Positions 1 to 5,338 are shown, counted from the first letter of the stretch. The stretch is 5,350 bases of DNA from Nitrososphaerota archaeon (GCA_016206275.1 JACQRY010000117.1:1-5350); one strand, 5' to 3'. The notes: generated from the letters alone by a model not told the origin. Numbers and translations are program-made.

Positions 1-42
1 CCGTTGATAAGAACACTATCAAACAAAGAAAACCGATACTAA

Positions 43-153
43 ATCCGTCTTCACGGCCTAGAAAGACAACTATACAAATACCAATACACTGAAACAGAAC
101 TTTCTAGCTTACTAGGAAAAGTAAGGGCCTTGCGGGAGAAAAATGCCATGTGA
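43..153 (+). pseudogene. Possible remnant of a coding sequence
   Basis: The frame is open for 36 codons and ends at TGA 151-153. Its translation is rich in Leu, Glu, Lys and Arg and would suit a helical or coiled-coil C-terminus. In the same frame the bases from 1 to 39 are also open, but TAA at 40-42 separates the two parts, and no ATG, GTG or TTG lies near the start of the second part. The short length means an open frame could arise by chance. I do not recognise a family. Decayed gene end, a sequencing error at 40-42, or no gene at all are all possible. Confidence 0.15.
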
Positions 154-166
154 GGTTCGACAACCT
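153..166. repeat. Small inverted repeat (5-bp stem, 4-base loop)
   Basis: AGGTT at 153-157 and AACCT at 162-166 are exact reverse complements around CGAC. The stem does not extend outward. No T-run follows, so a terminator role is not supported. A T-arm of a tRNA was considered, but the stem is out of register with a seven-base loop. Confidence 0.3.
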
Positions 167-280
167 GATTATGGCTCAGGATGAACAAAGGTTCAAGCCT
201 CCTCTTTAATCCAGCTAGGAAAAGCTTTGCCAAACTCTATTTTCAGCTGTTTACTCCAATGCATCACTCTGAAAGTAACA

Positions 281-291
281 TCTTTAAGGAG
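281..291 (+). promoter_or_regulatory. Candidate TATA box of glyS
   Basis: TCTTTAAGGAG contains a TATA-like CTTTAAG centred near 286. Transcription would start about 26 bases downstream, near 312, and leave a leader of about eight bases before the ATG at 320. The right part (AAGGAG, 286-291) also looks like a Shine-Dalgarno sequence, but it lies 28 bases from the ATG, and no ATG, GTG or TTG in the glyS frame occurs at usable spacing. I therefore favour the promoter reading. Confidence 0.4.
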
Positions 292-301
292 ACCTTCGAC
301 G

Positions 302-315
302 CTCAGACGACTGAG
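302..315. repeat. Inverted repeat just before the glyS start
   Basis: CTCAG (302-306) and CTGAG (311-315) are exact reverse complements around ACGA and end four bases before the glyS ATG. If transcription starts near 312 the element would act as DNA rather than as an RNA hairpin. If it starts further upstream, a leader hairpin could form. It may also be chance. Confidence 0.3.
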
Positions 316-319
316 AAGA

Positions 320-1789
320 ATGGGCTACGACGAGATTATGAAGCTCTTTCTGGAGAGAGGATTCCTCATGCCCAGCTGCGAAATCTATTCAGATGCTCTA
401 GCAGGCTTCTGGGACTACGGCCCCCACGGCAACACCGTGAAAAACCGTTATGTGGACCTCTGGAGAAGGGAACTCGTCCGCAGAGACGGAATGAACGAAA
501 TCGACGGGTCCCAAGTCATGTCAAAGAAAGTCTTCGTCGCGTCAGGCCACCTAGAAAGCTTCGTTGACCCTATTGTAAGATGCGAAAAGTGTGGAGCAAC
601 CCATCGAGCAGACAGATTGCTCCAGGAGGCAACAGGCAAACTGGTCCCCGAGAGACTTCCAGTTGAACAACTAGACCAAATGATACTTGAAACTGGTTTA
701 AAATGTCCCAGCTGCAAAGGCCCCCTCGGAAAAGCCAGAAGATTCAACCTGATGTTCCGTCTCGGCGTAGGTGCAGCCGATGACGACTCCTACCTCAGAC
801 CCGAGACCTGTCAAAGCATCTTCGTGGACTTTCCACGCCTCTTCAAAGTCATGAGGCTTAAACTTCCCATCGGGATAGCTCAGTTCGGCAAAAGCTTCAG
901 AAACGAGATCGCGCCCAGACAGGGAGTCATGAGACTGAGAGAGTTCTATCAAGCAGAGATAGAGGTCTTCTTCAACCCTGAAAAGGCAAACAACCTAGAC
1001 AAATACGAGGAATTAAGAGATCAGACGATCAACCTAGACCTAGATGGAACACTACTCCAAGGAGTAAAATGTAGCGAAGCCTTCGAATCTAAGCATGTCC
1101 CCAATAAGCTAGTAGCATACTACTTAGCACTCCTACACCAATTCTACGACAAGGCAGGACTAGACATGAAGAGAAGCAGATTCAGACGCCTAGGAGGCCA
1201 AGAGAAAGCATTCTACGCGGAAGAAGCCTTCGACTTCGAAGTTGAGACAAGCCTAGGATGGGTCGAGCTGGTAGCCTGCAACTATAGAACTGGATACGAT
1301 TTGGCTGCCCACGCAAAGGTAAGTGGTCAGGATATATCGGTACTTGATGGAGATAAGAAAGTGGTTCCTCATGTCTTTGAACTCTCGATGGGCATCGATA
1401 GAAGCATCTACTGCATCATGGAACACGCCTATGCACAGGAGCCGGAAAGAAGCGTCGTAAAACTCAGACCAGATCTCGCGCCCATAACTGTCGGAATACT
1501 TCCCTTAGTCAACAAAGACGGTATACCAGAGTTCTCTAAGAAAATCTACAACCCACTCAAAACCAGATATGATGTATTCTACGACGAGTCAGGCTCCGTC
1601 GGCAGAAGATACAGAAGACTGGACGAAATAGGATGCCCAGCATGCATAACCGTGGACTACCAAACCCTACAAGACCAGACTGTAACCCTTAGGGACAGAG
1701 ACAGTATGAAGCAAATCCGAATCAAGAGTGACCAAATAGAGACAACACTCGACAAAATACTGCGCGGCGAAGACCTCTTCAAACAGTAA
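320..1789 (+). CDS. glyS: Glycyl-tRNA synthetase, archaeal/eukaryotic alpha2 type
   Basis: This cytosolic class II synthetase charges tRNA-Gly with glycine using ATP. The protein has 489 residues. The N-terminus (residues 1-25) carries the family opening with ERGF, EIY and DYGPHG. A four-cysteine zinc site follows (C88, C91, C129, C132). RPET is at 160-163, motif 2 is at about 190-220 with FRNE at 193-196 and then RQG and REF, and motif 3 is at 354-361 (ELSMGIDR). The anticodon-binding domain starts near 388 and contains DESGSVGRRYRR and RDRDSMKQ. The frame is open back to 227, but the extra 31 residues are Arg-rich and unlike the family, so I chose ATG 320, where the homologous N-terminus begins. 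Two positions in well-kept motifs look odd: RPETCQS where RPETAQG is usual, and RTGYDL where RTDYDL is usual. The 3' end overlaps the convergent DUF92 gene by 11 bp. Length is somewhat short for archaeal members but within the family range. Confidence 0.97.
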   Translation: MGYDEIMKLFLERGFLMPSCEIYSDALAGFWDYGPHGNTVKNRYVDLWRRELVRRDGMNEIDGSQVMSKKVFVASGHLESFVDPIVRCEKCGATHRADRLLQEATGKLVPERLPVEQLDQMILETGLKCPSCKGPLGKARRFNLMFRLGVGAADDDSYLRPETCQSIFVDFPRLFKVMRLKLPIGIAQFGKSFRNEIAPRQGVMRLREFYQAEIEVFFNPEKANNLDKYEELRDQTINLDLDGTLLQGVKCSEAFESKHVPNKLVAYYLALLHQFYDKAGLDMKRSRFRRLGGQEKAFYAEEAFDFEVETSLGWVELVACNYRTGYDLAAHAKVSGQDISVLDGDKKVVPHVFELSMGIDRSIYCIMEHAYAQEPERSVVKLRPDLAPITVGILPLVNKDGIPEFSKKIYNPLKTRYDVFYDESGSVGRRYRRLDEIGCPACITVDYQTLQDQTVTLRDRDSMKQIRIKSDQIETTLDKILRGEDLFKQ

Positions 1790-2591
1790 GCAGAACAATA
1801 ACAGCCACTACGGCACCTGTTAGGGTGCTCAGAAAATTCACGGTATTATTTTCAATCCAGCCAATTCCCTGGACTGGAACACCCTTGGCGTCATGATGAC
1901 GACGCGACTCAGAAACTGTTCCACAAGCCCCGCATTTGTAACGTCCCTGTAAGGACGCACCGTAAAAACTATCTGAGATTACGCCCGCAATCCCTCCTAT
2001 ACTACCTGCCAAAAGCATCTTTGCTGGGATGATACTAGCAGCATTAATGATTACTGCGATAATACTTATCAGAATAGCGGAAGATATTCCTACAAGAGTG
2101 CCCACCACCGTAATCCCACCTGATGTTCCAGGAGGAACCGTCGTTCCTAGACTGATGATTAGACGGGGTTTTTCCCTGCTTAGAAGCCCTATCTCTGTTG
2201 CAAGGGTGTCTGCAGTAGATGTAGCTAATGCACCTAGGAACACTGCTCCAAAAATGTTTCCCCCAATTAATCCTTCTGCTATGGCTGCGGCGGCAGCAAC
2301 GCTACCATTGGCAACGGCGTTACGAACACCTCTTATGGTTTCTTGTTCTTGGACTCCACCCAGAGTTTTCTTATAATCTCTTCTGAATTTTGTGAAGAAA
2401 GTGGCTAGGCCAAAGAAGATCAGCAGTAGTCCAAGCCACCTCCATCCCCCACCGAAGAATATAGCGAGGGCCATGCATACGCCTGCAATTGATCCGCGTG
2501 CATCAAGAGCCTTGAACCTGTAGGCGCCTGCGCCCAGAGCAAATACAGCGATTACTCCAAGTATCATATCAGGCGTCGAGCTAAGAGTCAA
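1779..2591 (-). CDS. DUF92 (TIGR00297) family integral membrane protein
   Basis: This 270-residue protein is very hydrophobic. Likely membrane segments lie at about 9-25, 33-49, 51-67, 91-108, 112-126, 160-187, 191-210 and 247-269. Family hallmarks are ADTLATEIG (127-135), KPRLI (141-145), PPGTSGG (153-159) and NFLSTLTG (252-259). A basic cytosolic loop (67-90) contains FRRDYKK. CGAC at 220-223 forms half of a zinc-knuckle-like element. The family includes plant VTE6, which phosphorylates phytyl phosphate, and animal TMEM19. A role in prenyl or polyprenyl phosphate metabolism is thus plausible but unproven for archaea. The start at 2591 is TTG; an ATG at 2567 (residue 9) is the alternative, and neither has a clear ribosome binding site. 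A TATA-like promoter fits the TTG with an 11-base leader. The gene is divergent from rps25e and its 3' end overlaps glyS. Confidence 0.9.
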   Translation of the reverse strand: MTLSSTPDMILGVIAVFALGAGAYRFKALDARGSIAGVCMALAIFFGGGWRWLGLLLIFFGLATFFTKFRRDYKKTLGGVQEQETIRGVRNAVANGSVAAAAAIAEGLIGGNIFGAVFLGALATSTADTLATEIGLLSREKPRLIISLGTTVPPGTSGGITVVGTLVGISSAILISIIAVIINAASIIPAKMLLAGSIGGIAGVISDSFYGASLQGRYKCGACGTVSESRRHHDAKGVPVQGIGWIENNTVNFLSTLTGAVVAVIVLLTV

Positions 2592-2624
2592 ACCGTTCTG
2601 TTCGACGTCTCACAAGTTTAACTG

Positions 2625-2637
2625 ATATACTTTTTCC
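2625..2637 (-). promoter_or_regulatory. Promoter of the DUF92 gene (BRE and TATA box)
   Basis: On the minus strand the sequence reads GGAAAAAGTATAT, a purine-rich BRE-like stretch followed by a TATA-like AAGTATAT centred near 2628. Transcription would start near 2602, leaving about 11 bases before the TTG at 2591. It is the best TATA match in the divergent region. Confidence 0.6.
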
Positions 2638-2705
2638 TTCGGCACGAGAGATATTCTTGTAAATTATTGAAAGACTTGGAAGCAGTTAACGTAAATGTGG
2701 TTGAA

Positions 2706-2722
2706 GGGGAAAGATTAAAAAC
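2706..2722 (+). promoter_or_regulatory. Promoter of rps25e (BRE and TATA-like box)
   Basis: GGGGAAAGATTAAAAAC combines a purine-rich BRE-like stretch with a TATA-like ATTAAAAA at 2714-2721. A start about 26 bases downstream falls near 2743, just before the ribosome binding site. This argues for translation from TTG 2757 and against the upstream in-frame TTG at 2667, which lies before the promoter. Confidence 0.5.
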
Positions 2723-2745
2723 TCCGTGGAAGCAAATGGTGATTT

Positions 2746-2749
2746 GGAG
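2746..2749 (+). promoter_or_regulatory. Ribosome binding site that decides the rps25e start
   Basis: GGAG lies seven bases before the TTG at 2757, the expected spacing for a Shine-Dalgarno sequence. It supports the TTG over the later ATG at 2781, from which it would be 31 bases away. Confidence 0.55.
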
Positions 2750-2756
2750 ATATTTA

Positions 2757-3110
2757 TTGGGTGGAGCGAAAAAGAAGTCGATGTCGCAGTCAGAGAAGAG
2801 TCAAGGTTCAACAGGGAGCAAAGATTCTCAACCTACTAAGAAAGAAAAGAAGGGGAAAGAATCACACGGATCTGCCCCGCAAAAGCAAGTTTTCTCAGCA
2901 TCCAGACTAGACGAGAAAGAGACCTTGAAGGCTCTTATTCAACTCAAAGCAGTAACCTTGGGTGCAGCTGCACGAGCATTGGGAGTCAATGGTTCTGTGG
3001 CCATGGCAGCTCTCAGATCACTTGAGTCAAAGGGACTCATCACAAGGATAGGCGGCTATAGTGGTCATCAGGTGTGGGCGGCTAGCAGTCCACCTGCCCC
3101 AGGAAAGTAA
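2757..3110 (+). CDS. rps25e: Small ribosomal subunit protein eS25 (S25e)
   Basis: The product is the small-subunit ribosomal protein S25e, shared by archaea and eukaryotes and lacking in bacteria. From TTG 2757 it has 117 residues, close to the family's usual 100-115. The N-terminus is the typical basic, disordered tail: MGGAKKKSMSQSEKSQ opens like other archaeal S25e proteins, and a lysine-rich run lies at 28-35. The C-terminal half (about 52-110) is the winged-helix domain, with DEKETLKAL, then KAVTLGAAARALGV, then ALRSLESKGLI. The frame continues upstream to another TTG at 2667, but those 30 residues are unrelated to the family and would be coded upstream of the likely promoter. The TTG at 2757 has GGAG seven bases before it. 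The extra C-terminal SSPPAPGK tail is low-complexity. The gene converges on pyrK with a 14-bp gap. Confidence 0.9.
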   Translation: MGGAKKKSMSQSEKSQGSTGSKDSQPTKKEKKGKESHGSAPQKQVFSASRLDEKETLKALIQLKAVTLGAAARALGVNGSVAMAALRSLESKGLITRIGGYSGHQVWAASSPPAPGK

Positions 3111-3124
3111 ATCTTCGCCAACGG

Positions 3125-3952
3125 CTAAACAGGCACCACTCTACCAGCCCTGTCCAATCTGTTAGATCCAAATTCTTTTGAAACCGCCTTGAGCTGTTGA
3201 GAGTCTAGGATAGGCCCATCCCTGCAAAGCAAGTATTTCCCTACGGCGCAGATGCCGCAAAGCCCGATAGCGCACTCCATAGGTCTCTCAAGACTGGCCT
3301 CGACAGGTATTCTTTTCTCTTCAGCCAGATCGAATACCATTCGCATCATCTTTTCTGGTCCACATGAATAGATCTGATCGACGACCTCTTTACCTAGGAG
3401 ACTTCTTACAGCATCTGGAGCCAAGCCTTTCACACCTGCACTACCATCATCAGTTACAATAATCAGATTATGCGGAGGTTTAGAGATGATCTTCTTTGCC
3501 TCGCCCAGCAGCATAAGGTCTCCGCTTGTCTTGCCTGCTAAGACAAAAGTAACTTTTGCACCTATTTCCTGCAGAGTCTGCGATAAAGGAATAAGAGGGG
3601 CGACGCCTGATCCGCCTCCTACCAGCAGAACTGAGCCTTTCTTGGGTGTGAAACTGTTTCCATAAGGACCCCGCACCCCGATTACATCCCCCGACTTTAG
3701 GCTGCAGAGCAAGTTGCTACCAGGCCCCCATGGCTTCACCGTTACTGCAGATCTTCCCTTATCGTTCATAGCTGCTAGGCTCATAGGCATTTCATCAGCA
3801 CCCATAGCCCAAACCATGACGAACTGCCCCGGCTTAGCTTTAAGAGACGCTTCGTCACGAAAGAATATGGTTCTAGCAGTCTCAGTCTCTATCCTAGACT
3901 CTTCTACCTTGACTATTCTTGGCCTGTCAGAATGAGTGGGATAACCCGACAA
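3125..3952 (-). CDS. pyrK: Dihydroorotate dehydrogenase electron transfer subunit PyrK
   Basis: PyrK carries FAD and a [2Fe-2S] cluster and passes electrons from the FMN of PyrD to NAD+ in the class 1B dihydroorotate dehydrogenase. The protein has 275 residues. Its FAD-binding barrel spans about 10-103, with PGQFVMVW at 41-48, MPMS at 55-58 and GPYG at 95-98. The nucleotide-binding domain begins with VGGGSGVAPL (111-120) and includes the CGPE at 197-200. The cluster ligands are C227, C232, C235 and C243 (CX4CX2CX7C). The usual Arg of the RPxS flavin motif is absent here (MPMS), which I believe is common in archaeal PyrK. The TTG start at 3952 is the only normal start available: a TAG lies a few codons upstream in frame and no ATG follows for many codons. 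The start lies 26 bp inside the end of pyrD, so the two are probably co-transcribed and translationally coupled. Confidence 0.95.
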   Translation of the reverse strand: MSGYPTHSDRPRIVKVEESRIETETARTIFFRDEASLKAKPGQFVMVWAMGADEMPMSLAAMNDKGRSAVTVKPWGPGSNLLCSLKSGDVIGVRGPYGNSFTPKKGSVLLVGGGSGVAPLIPLSQTLQEIGAKVTFVLAGKTSGDLMLLGEAKKIISKPPHNLIIVTDDGSAGVKGLAPDAVRSLLGKEVVDQIYSCGPEKMMRMVFDLAEEKRIPVEASLERPMECAIGLCGICAVGKYLLCRDGPILDSQQLKAVSKEFGSNRLDRAGRVVPV

Positions 3953-4865
3953 TCTGCTCTACGCTCTCGAATCCATGTTCATCCAGATATCTGAGTATGC
4001 CTTCATTGATGCCACTGAACACACTGTAGCCCTGAGTAGCTAATCCTGTTCCTACCTGCACCGCGGAAGCCCCTGCGAGAAGCATTTCAACCGCGTCAGA
4101 CCACTTGGACACTCCTCCACATCCGATAACAGGTATACGCACCGAGGTGGATATCTCGTAAACGCATCTAACTGCTACAGGTCTGATAGCTGAACCAGAC
4201 AAACCTCCGAACTTGTTCGATAAGACTGGACGCTTTGTCTCGATGTCAATGGTCATAGCCCTCAAAGTGTTTATGGCAGTAATCCCATCTGCCCCGGCAG
4301 ACTCTGCAGCCTTTGCGATTTCAACCACACTGTCCACGTTAGGAGAGACCTTAACGAAGACAGGCTTCTTCACGCCGCGCTTCACAAGGGAAACCACCTT
4401 AGATACCATTTCAGGGTCCTGCCCCACTTCAACACCTACTCCTTTCACATGCGGACATGACAAGTTAAGCTCGAAGCCTTTGACGGGTGTATTCTTGAGT
4501 ATGGGGATCATCCTAGAGAAGTCGTCAGGCCCCGAACCGAACAGGCTCATAATTATCGGAAGGCCGCGATCAAGTTTCTTGAGCTGCTCCGAGAAGGCTT
4601 CGACGCCAGGGTTACCCAGTCCGATTGCGTTAAGATAACCGCATTCTACGCCTACCACGGTGGGGTTACGGTAACTTTCTCTTGGCTGCAGGCCAATCGA
4701 CTTGGTCACCACAGCTCCTGCACCAGAGTCAAGGGCTCTATGGAGTAGATGGGTAGTTATCCCAACTACCCCTGCTGCCAACATGGTTGGTGCATGAAGG
4801 GTTAGGCCAGCAATTCTGACAGAAAGCTTACGTGACGTAAGGGCTTCTGGTGCAGCCTTGGTCAA
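3927..4865 (-). CDS. pyrD: Dihydroorotate dehydrogenase, class 1B catalytic subunit PyrD
   Basis: This cytosolic FMN enzyme oxidises dihydroorotate to orotate, the fourth step of pyrimidine synthesis, and works with PyrK. The 312-residue protein is a TIM barrel of usual length. Visible landmarks are AAGVVG (30-35), K55 in TKSIG, N79 in YLNAIGLGNPG, the active-site loop N134-L-S-C137-P-H139 with C137 as catalytic base, K172 in VKVSPN, INT at 198-200, FGGLSG at 219-224, GCGGV at 248-252 and VGTG at 271-274. The last elements bind the FMN phosphate. H139 replaces the Asn of the bacterial SCPN motif; as I recall, archaeal members commonly have His. TTG 4865 is the only normal start between an in-frame TAG upstream (4878-4880) and ATG at residue 28. 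The leader is short and lacks a ribosome binding site. The gene is first of the pyrDK pair and 56 bp downstream of the RHH regulator gene. Confidence 0.96.
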   Translation of the reverse strand: MTKAAPEALTSRKLSVRIAGLTLHAPTMLAAGVVGITTHLLHRALDSGAGAVVTKSIGLQPRESYRNPTVVGVECGYLNAIGLGNPGVEAFSEQLKKLDRGLPIIMSLFGSGPDDFSRMIPILKNTPVKGFELNLSCPHVKGVGVEVGQDPEMVSKVVSLVKRGVKKPVFVKVSPNVDSVVEIAKAAESAGADGITAINTLRAMTIDIETKRPVLSNKFGGLSGSAIRPVAVRCVYEISTSVRIPVIGCGGVSKWSDAVEMLLAGASAVQVGTGLATQGYSVFSGINEGILRYLDEHGFESVEQIVGLSHSF

Positions 4866-4870
4866 GCAGT

Positions 4871-4892
4871 AATCAATCTAGCTTTTGATTGA
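4871..4892. promoter_or_regulatory. Inverted repeat between pyrD TATA box and start
   Basis: AATCAA (4871-4876) and TTGATT (4885-4890) are exact reverse complements separated by eight bases. A second register pairs TCAATC (4873-4878) with GATTGA (4887-4892). The element covers the expected transcription start of pyrD and would be a good place for a repressor. It is AT-rich, so chance is possible, and it does not share sequence with the palindrome before the RHH gene. Confidence 0.35.
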
Positions 4893-4907
4893 ATATGGTT
4901 TAAGGTT
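4891..4907 (-). promoter_or_regulatory. Candidate promoter of pyrDK
   Basis: On the minus strand AACCTTAAACCATATTC offers a TATA-like CTTAAAC centred near 4901, which predicts transcription from about 4875 and a leader of about 10 bases. It lies in the 56-bp gap after the RHH gene, so pyrDK could be transcribed alone as well as by read-through. The match to a TATA consensus is only moderate. Confidence 0.4.
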
Positions 4908-4921
4908 TGCGTAGAAAGGAT

Positions 4922-5305
4922 TTAAGCTAATACTAGTTTGACGTAGTCGACCTTTCTGCTGACCTGGAGGGCTCTGAACATCTTGTCGATTCTCTCGGCT
5001 TCTCCTAGTAAGGTGAATGTCTCCAAGCATTTACCACTATCCAGCTTACTGTGCGTATGGGTAACAATGGCGTCGTCGAAGCTGTGTTTGATCTTGGTTA
5101 CAACATCTTCTGCGCTTTGATCGTGTGTGGCGAGTAAGATGGCGTTCATTCGGCCGCTTATGTTAGCCATGTTTTTAGTTTCAGCGAGAAAACTTCTGAC
5201 TGCGGAGCGTATGAGTTCGGATCTGCCTGAGAATCCTAAAGTCTTCTGAGTTCTGTCTATTTCTAAGAGTATTTCGTCGTTTAGGGAGATGCTTATTATC
5301 GGCAT
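4922..5305 (-). CDS. NikR-like CopG family ribbon-helix-helix regulator
   Basis: This 127-residue protein has the two-part plan of the nickel-responsive repressor NikR. An N-terminal ribbon-helix-helix DNA-binding domain (about 1-42) has the strand IISISLND and then GFSGRSELIRSAVRSFL. A C-terminal ACT-like sensor domain (about 52-127) ends in VDYVKLVLA. NikR of E. coli binds Ni(II) through H76, H87, H89 and C95. A gap-free alignment here gives H74, H85, K87 and C93, so three ligands are kept and the H89 position is Lys; a further His is at 83. It may therefore sense another metal, bind nickel differently, or have no metal role. ATG 5305 starts directly at the expected position and lies about 28 bases from a TATA box, so the mRNA is likely leaderless. 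A palindrome in the promoter suggests self-repression. The gene is upstream of pyrDK on the same strand, but no link to pyrimidines is shown. Confidence 0.88.
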   Translation of the reverse strand: MPIISISLNDEILLEIDRTQKTLGFSGRSELIRSAVRSFLAETKNMANISGRMNAILLATHDQSAEDVVTKIKHSFDDAIVTHTHSKLDSGKCLETFTLLGEAERIDKMFRALQVSRKVDYVKLVLA

Positions 5306-5320
5306 ATGGCTGGATTATTA

Positions 5321-5333
5321 TTAAGAGTCTTAA
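5321..5333. promoter_or_regulatory. Perfect 13-bp palindrome, probable operator of the RHH gene
   Basis: TTAAGAGTCTTAA is a perfect inverted repeat (6 + 1 + 6) centred at 5327, lying 15 bases before the ATG and overlapping the start-proximal edge of the TATA box. Ribbon-helix-helix repressors commonly bind short palindromes of this kind over their own promoters, so autoregulation is likely. It does not resemble the E. coli NikR operator (GTATGA and TCATAC half-sites with a 16-bp gap). Confidence 0.55.
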
Positions 5334-5338
5334 ATATG
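5328..5338 (-). promoter_or_regulatory. Promoter (TATA box) of the RHH regulator gene
   Basis: On the minus strand CATATTTAAGA is a good archaeal TATA match centred near 5333. The predicted transcription start is near 5307, almost at the ATG (5305), so the transcript should be leaderless. No Shine-Dalgarno sequence is visible, in agreement. Confidence 0.6.

Larger units (their letters stand above)
1..319. other. Region upstream of glyS without a convincing gene
   Basis: This 319-base stretch is AT-rich at its left end and shows no gene that I recognise. One plus-strand frame is open from 43 to a TGA at 151-153. It encodes 36 codons whose product looks protein-like (it contains LERQLYKYQY and LGKVRALREKN), but it has no start codon near its left end and is cut from the frame to its left by a TAA at 40-42. 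It could be the decayed end of an upstream gene or chance. Two 5-bp hairpins (153-166 and 302-315) and a TATA-like box close to glyS are listed separately. I looked for a tRNA and for C/D box sRNA motifs and found none with consistent pairing or spacing. Confidence 0.5.

Noticed and set aside
130..230. tRNA or C/D box sRNA suggested by GGTTCGA, GGTTCAAG, GGCTCAGG and GGATGA fragments
   Set aside because: The supposed T-arm does not pair in register with a seven-base loop, no acceptor stem could be formed, and the C and D box-like words are imperfect and too far apart.
51..233. 60-codon minus-strand open frame upstream of glyS
   Set aside because: No recognisable motif, no promoter or ribosome binding site, and a composition typical of chance frames.
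227..319. N-terminal extension of glyS from ATG 227
   Set aside because: The 31 extra residues are Arg-rich and low in family likeness, the archaeal GlyRS N-terminus begins at the ATG at 320, and the likely promoter lies within the extension.
181..567. 128-codon plus-strand open frame overlapping glyS
   Set aside because: Most of it lies over glyS in another frame and translates to Arg/Pro-rich sequence with no domain.
448..952. Two minus-strand open frames inside glyS
   Set aside because: They lie wholly opposite conserved glyS codons and show no family likeness.
2029..2376. 115-codon plus-strand open frame opposite the DUF92 gene
   Set aside because: Its hydrophobic look reflects the complementary strand of a membrane protein gene; no own start signals.
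2667..2756. N-terminal extension of rps25e from TTG 2667
   Set aside because: S25e proteins begin with the GGAKKK-type tail at 2757; the extension is unrelated to the family, has no ribosome binding site and overlaps the promoter.
3714..3935. 73-codon plus-strand open frame opposite pyrK
   Set aside because: It lies opposite the conserved FAD-binding domain of pyrK and has no signals of its own.
4213..4638. 141-codon plus-strand open frame opposite pyrD
   Set aside because: It lies entirely opposite conserved pyrD catalytic and FMN-binding regions and has no independent support.
4865..5305. Toxin-antitoxin pair with the RHH protein as antitoxin
   Set aside because: The protein has a full NikR-like sensor domain and its neighbour is a metabolic enzyme, with no small toxin gene beside it in the window.
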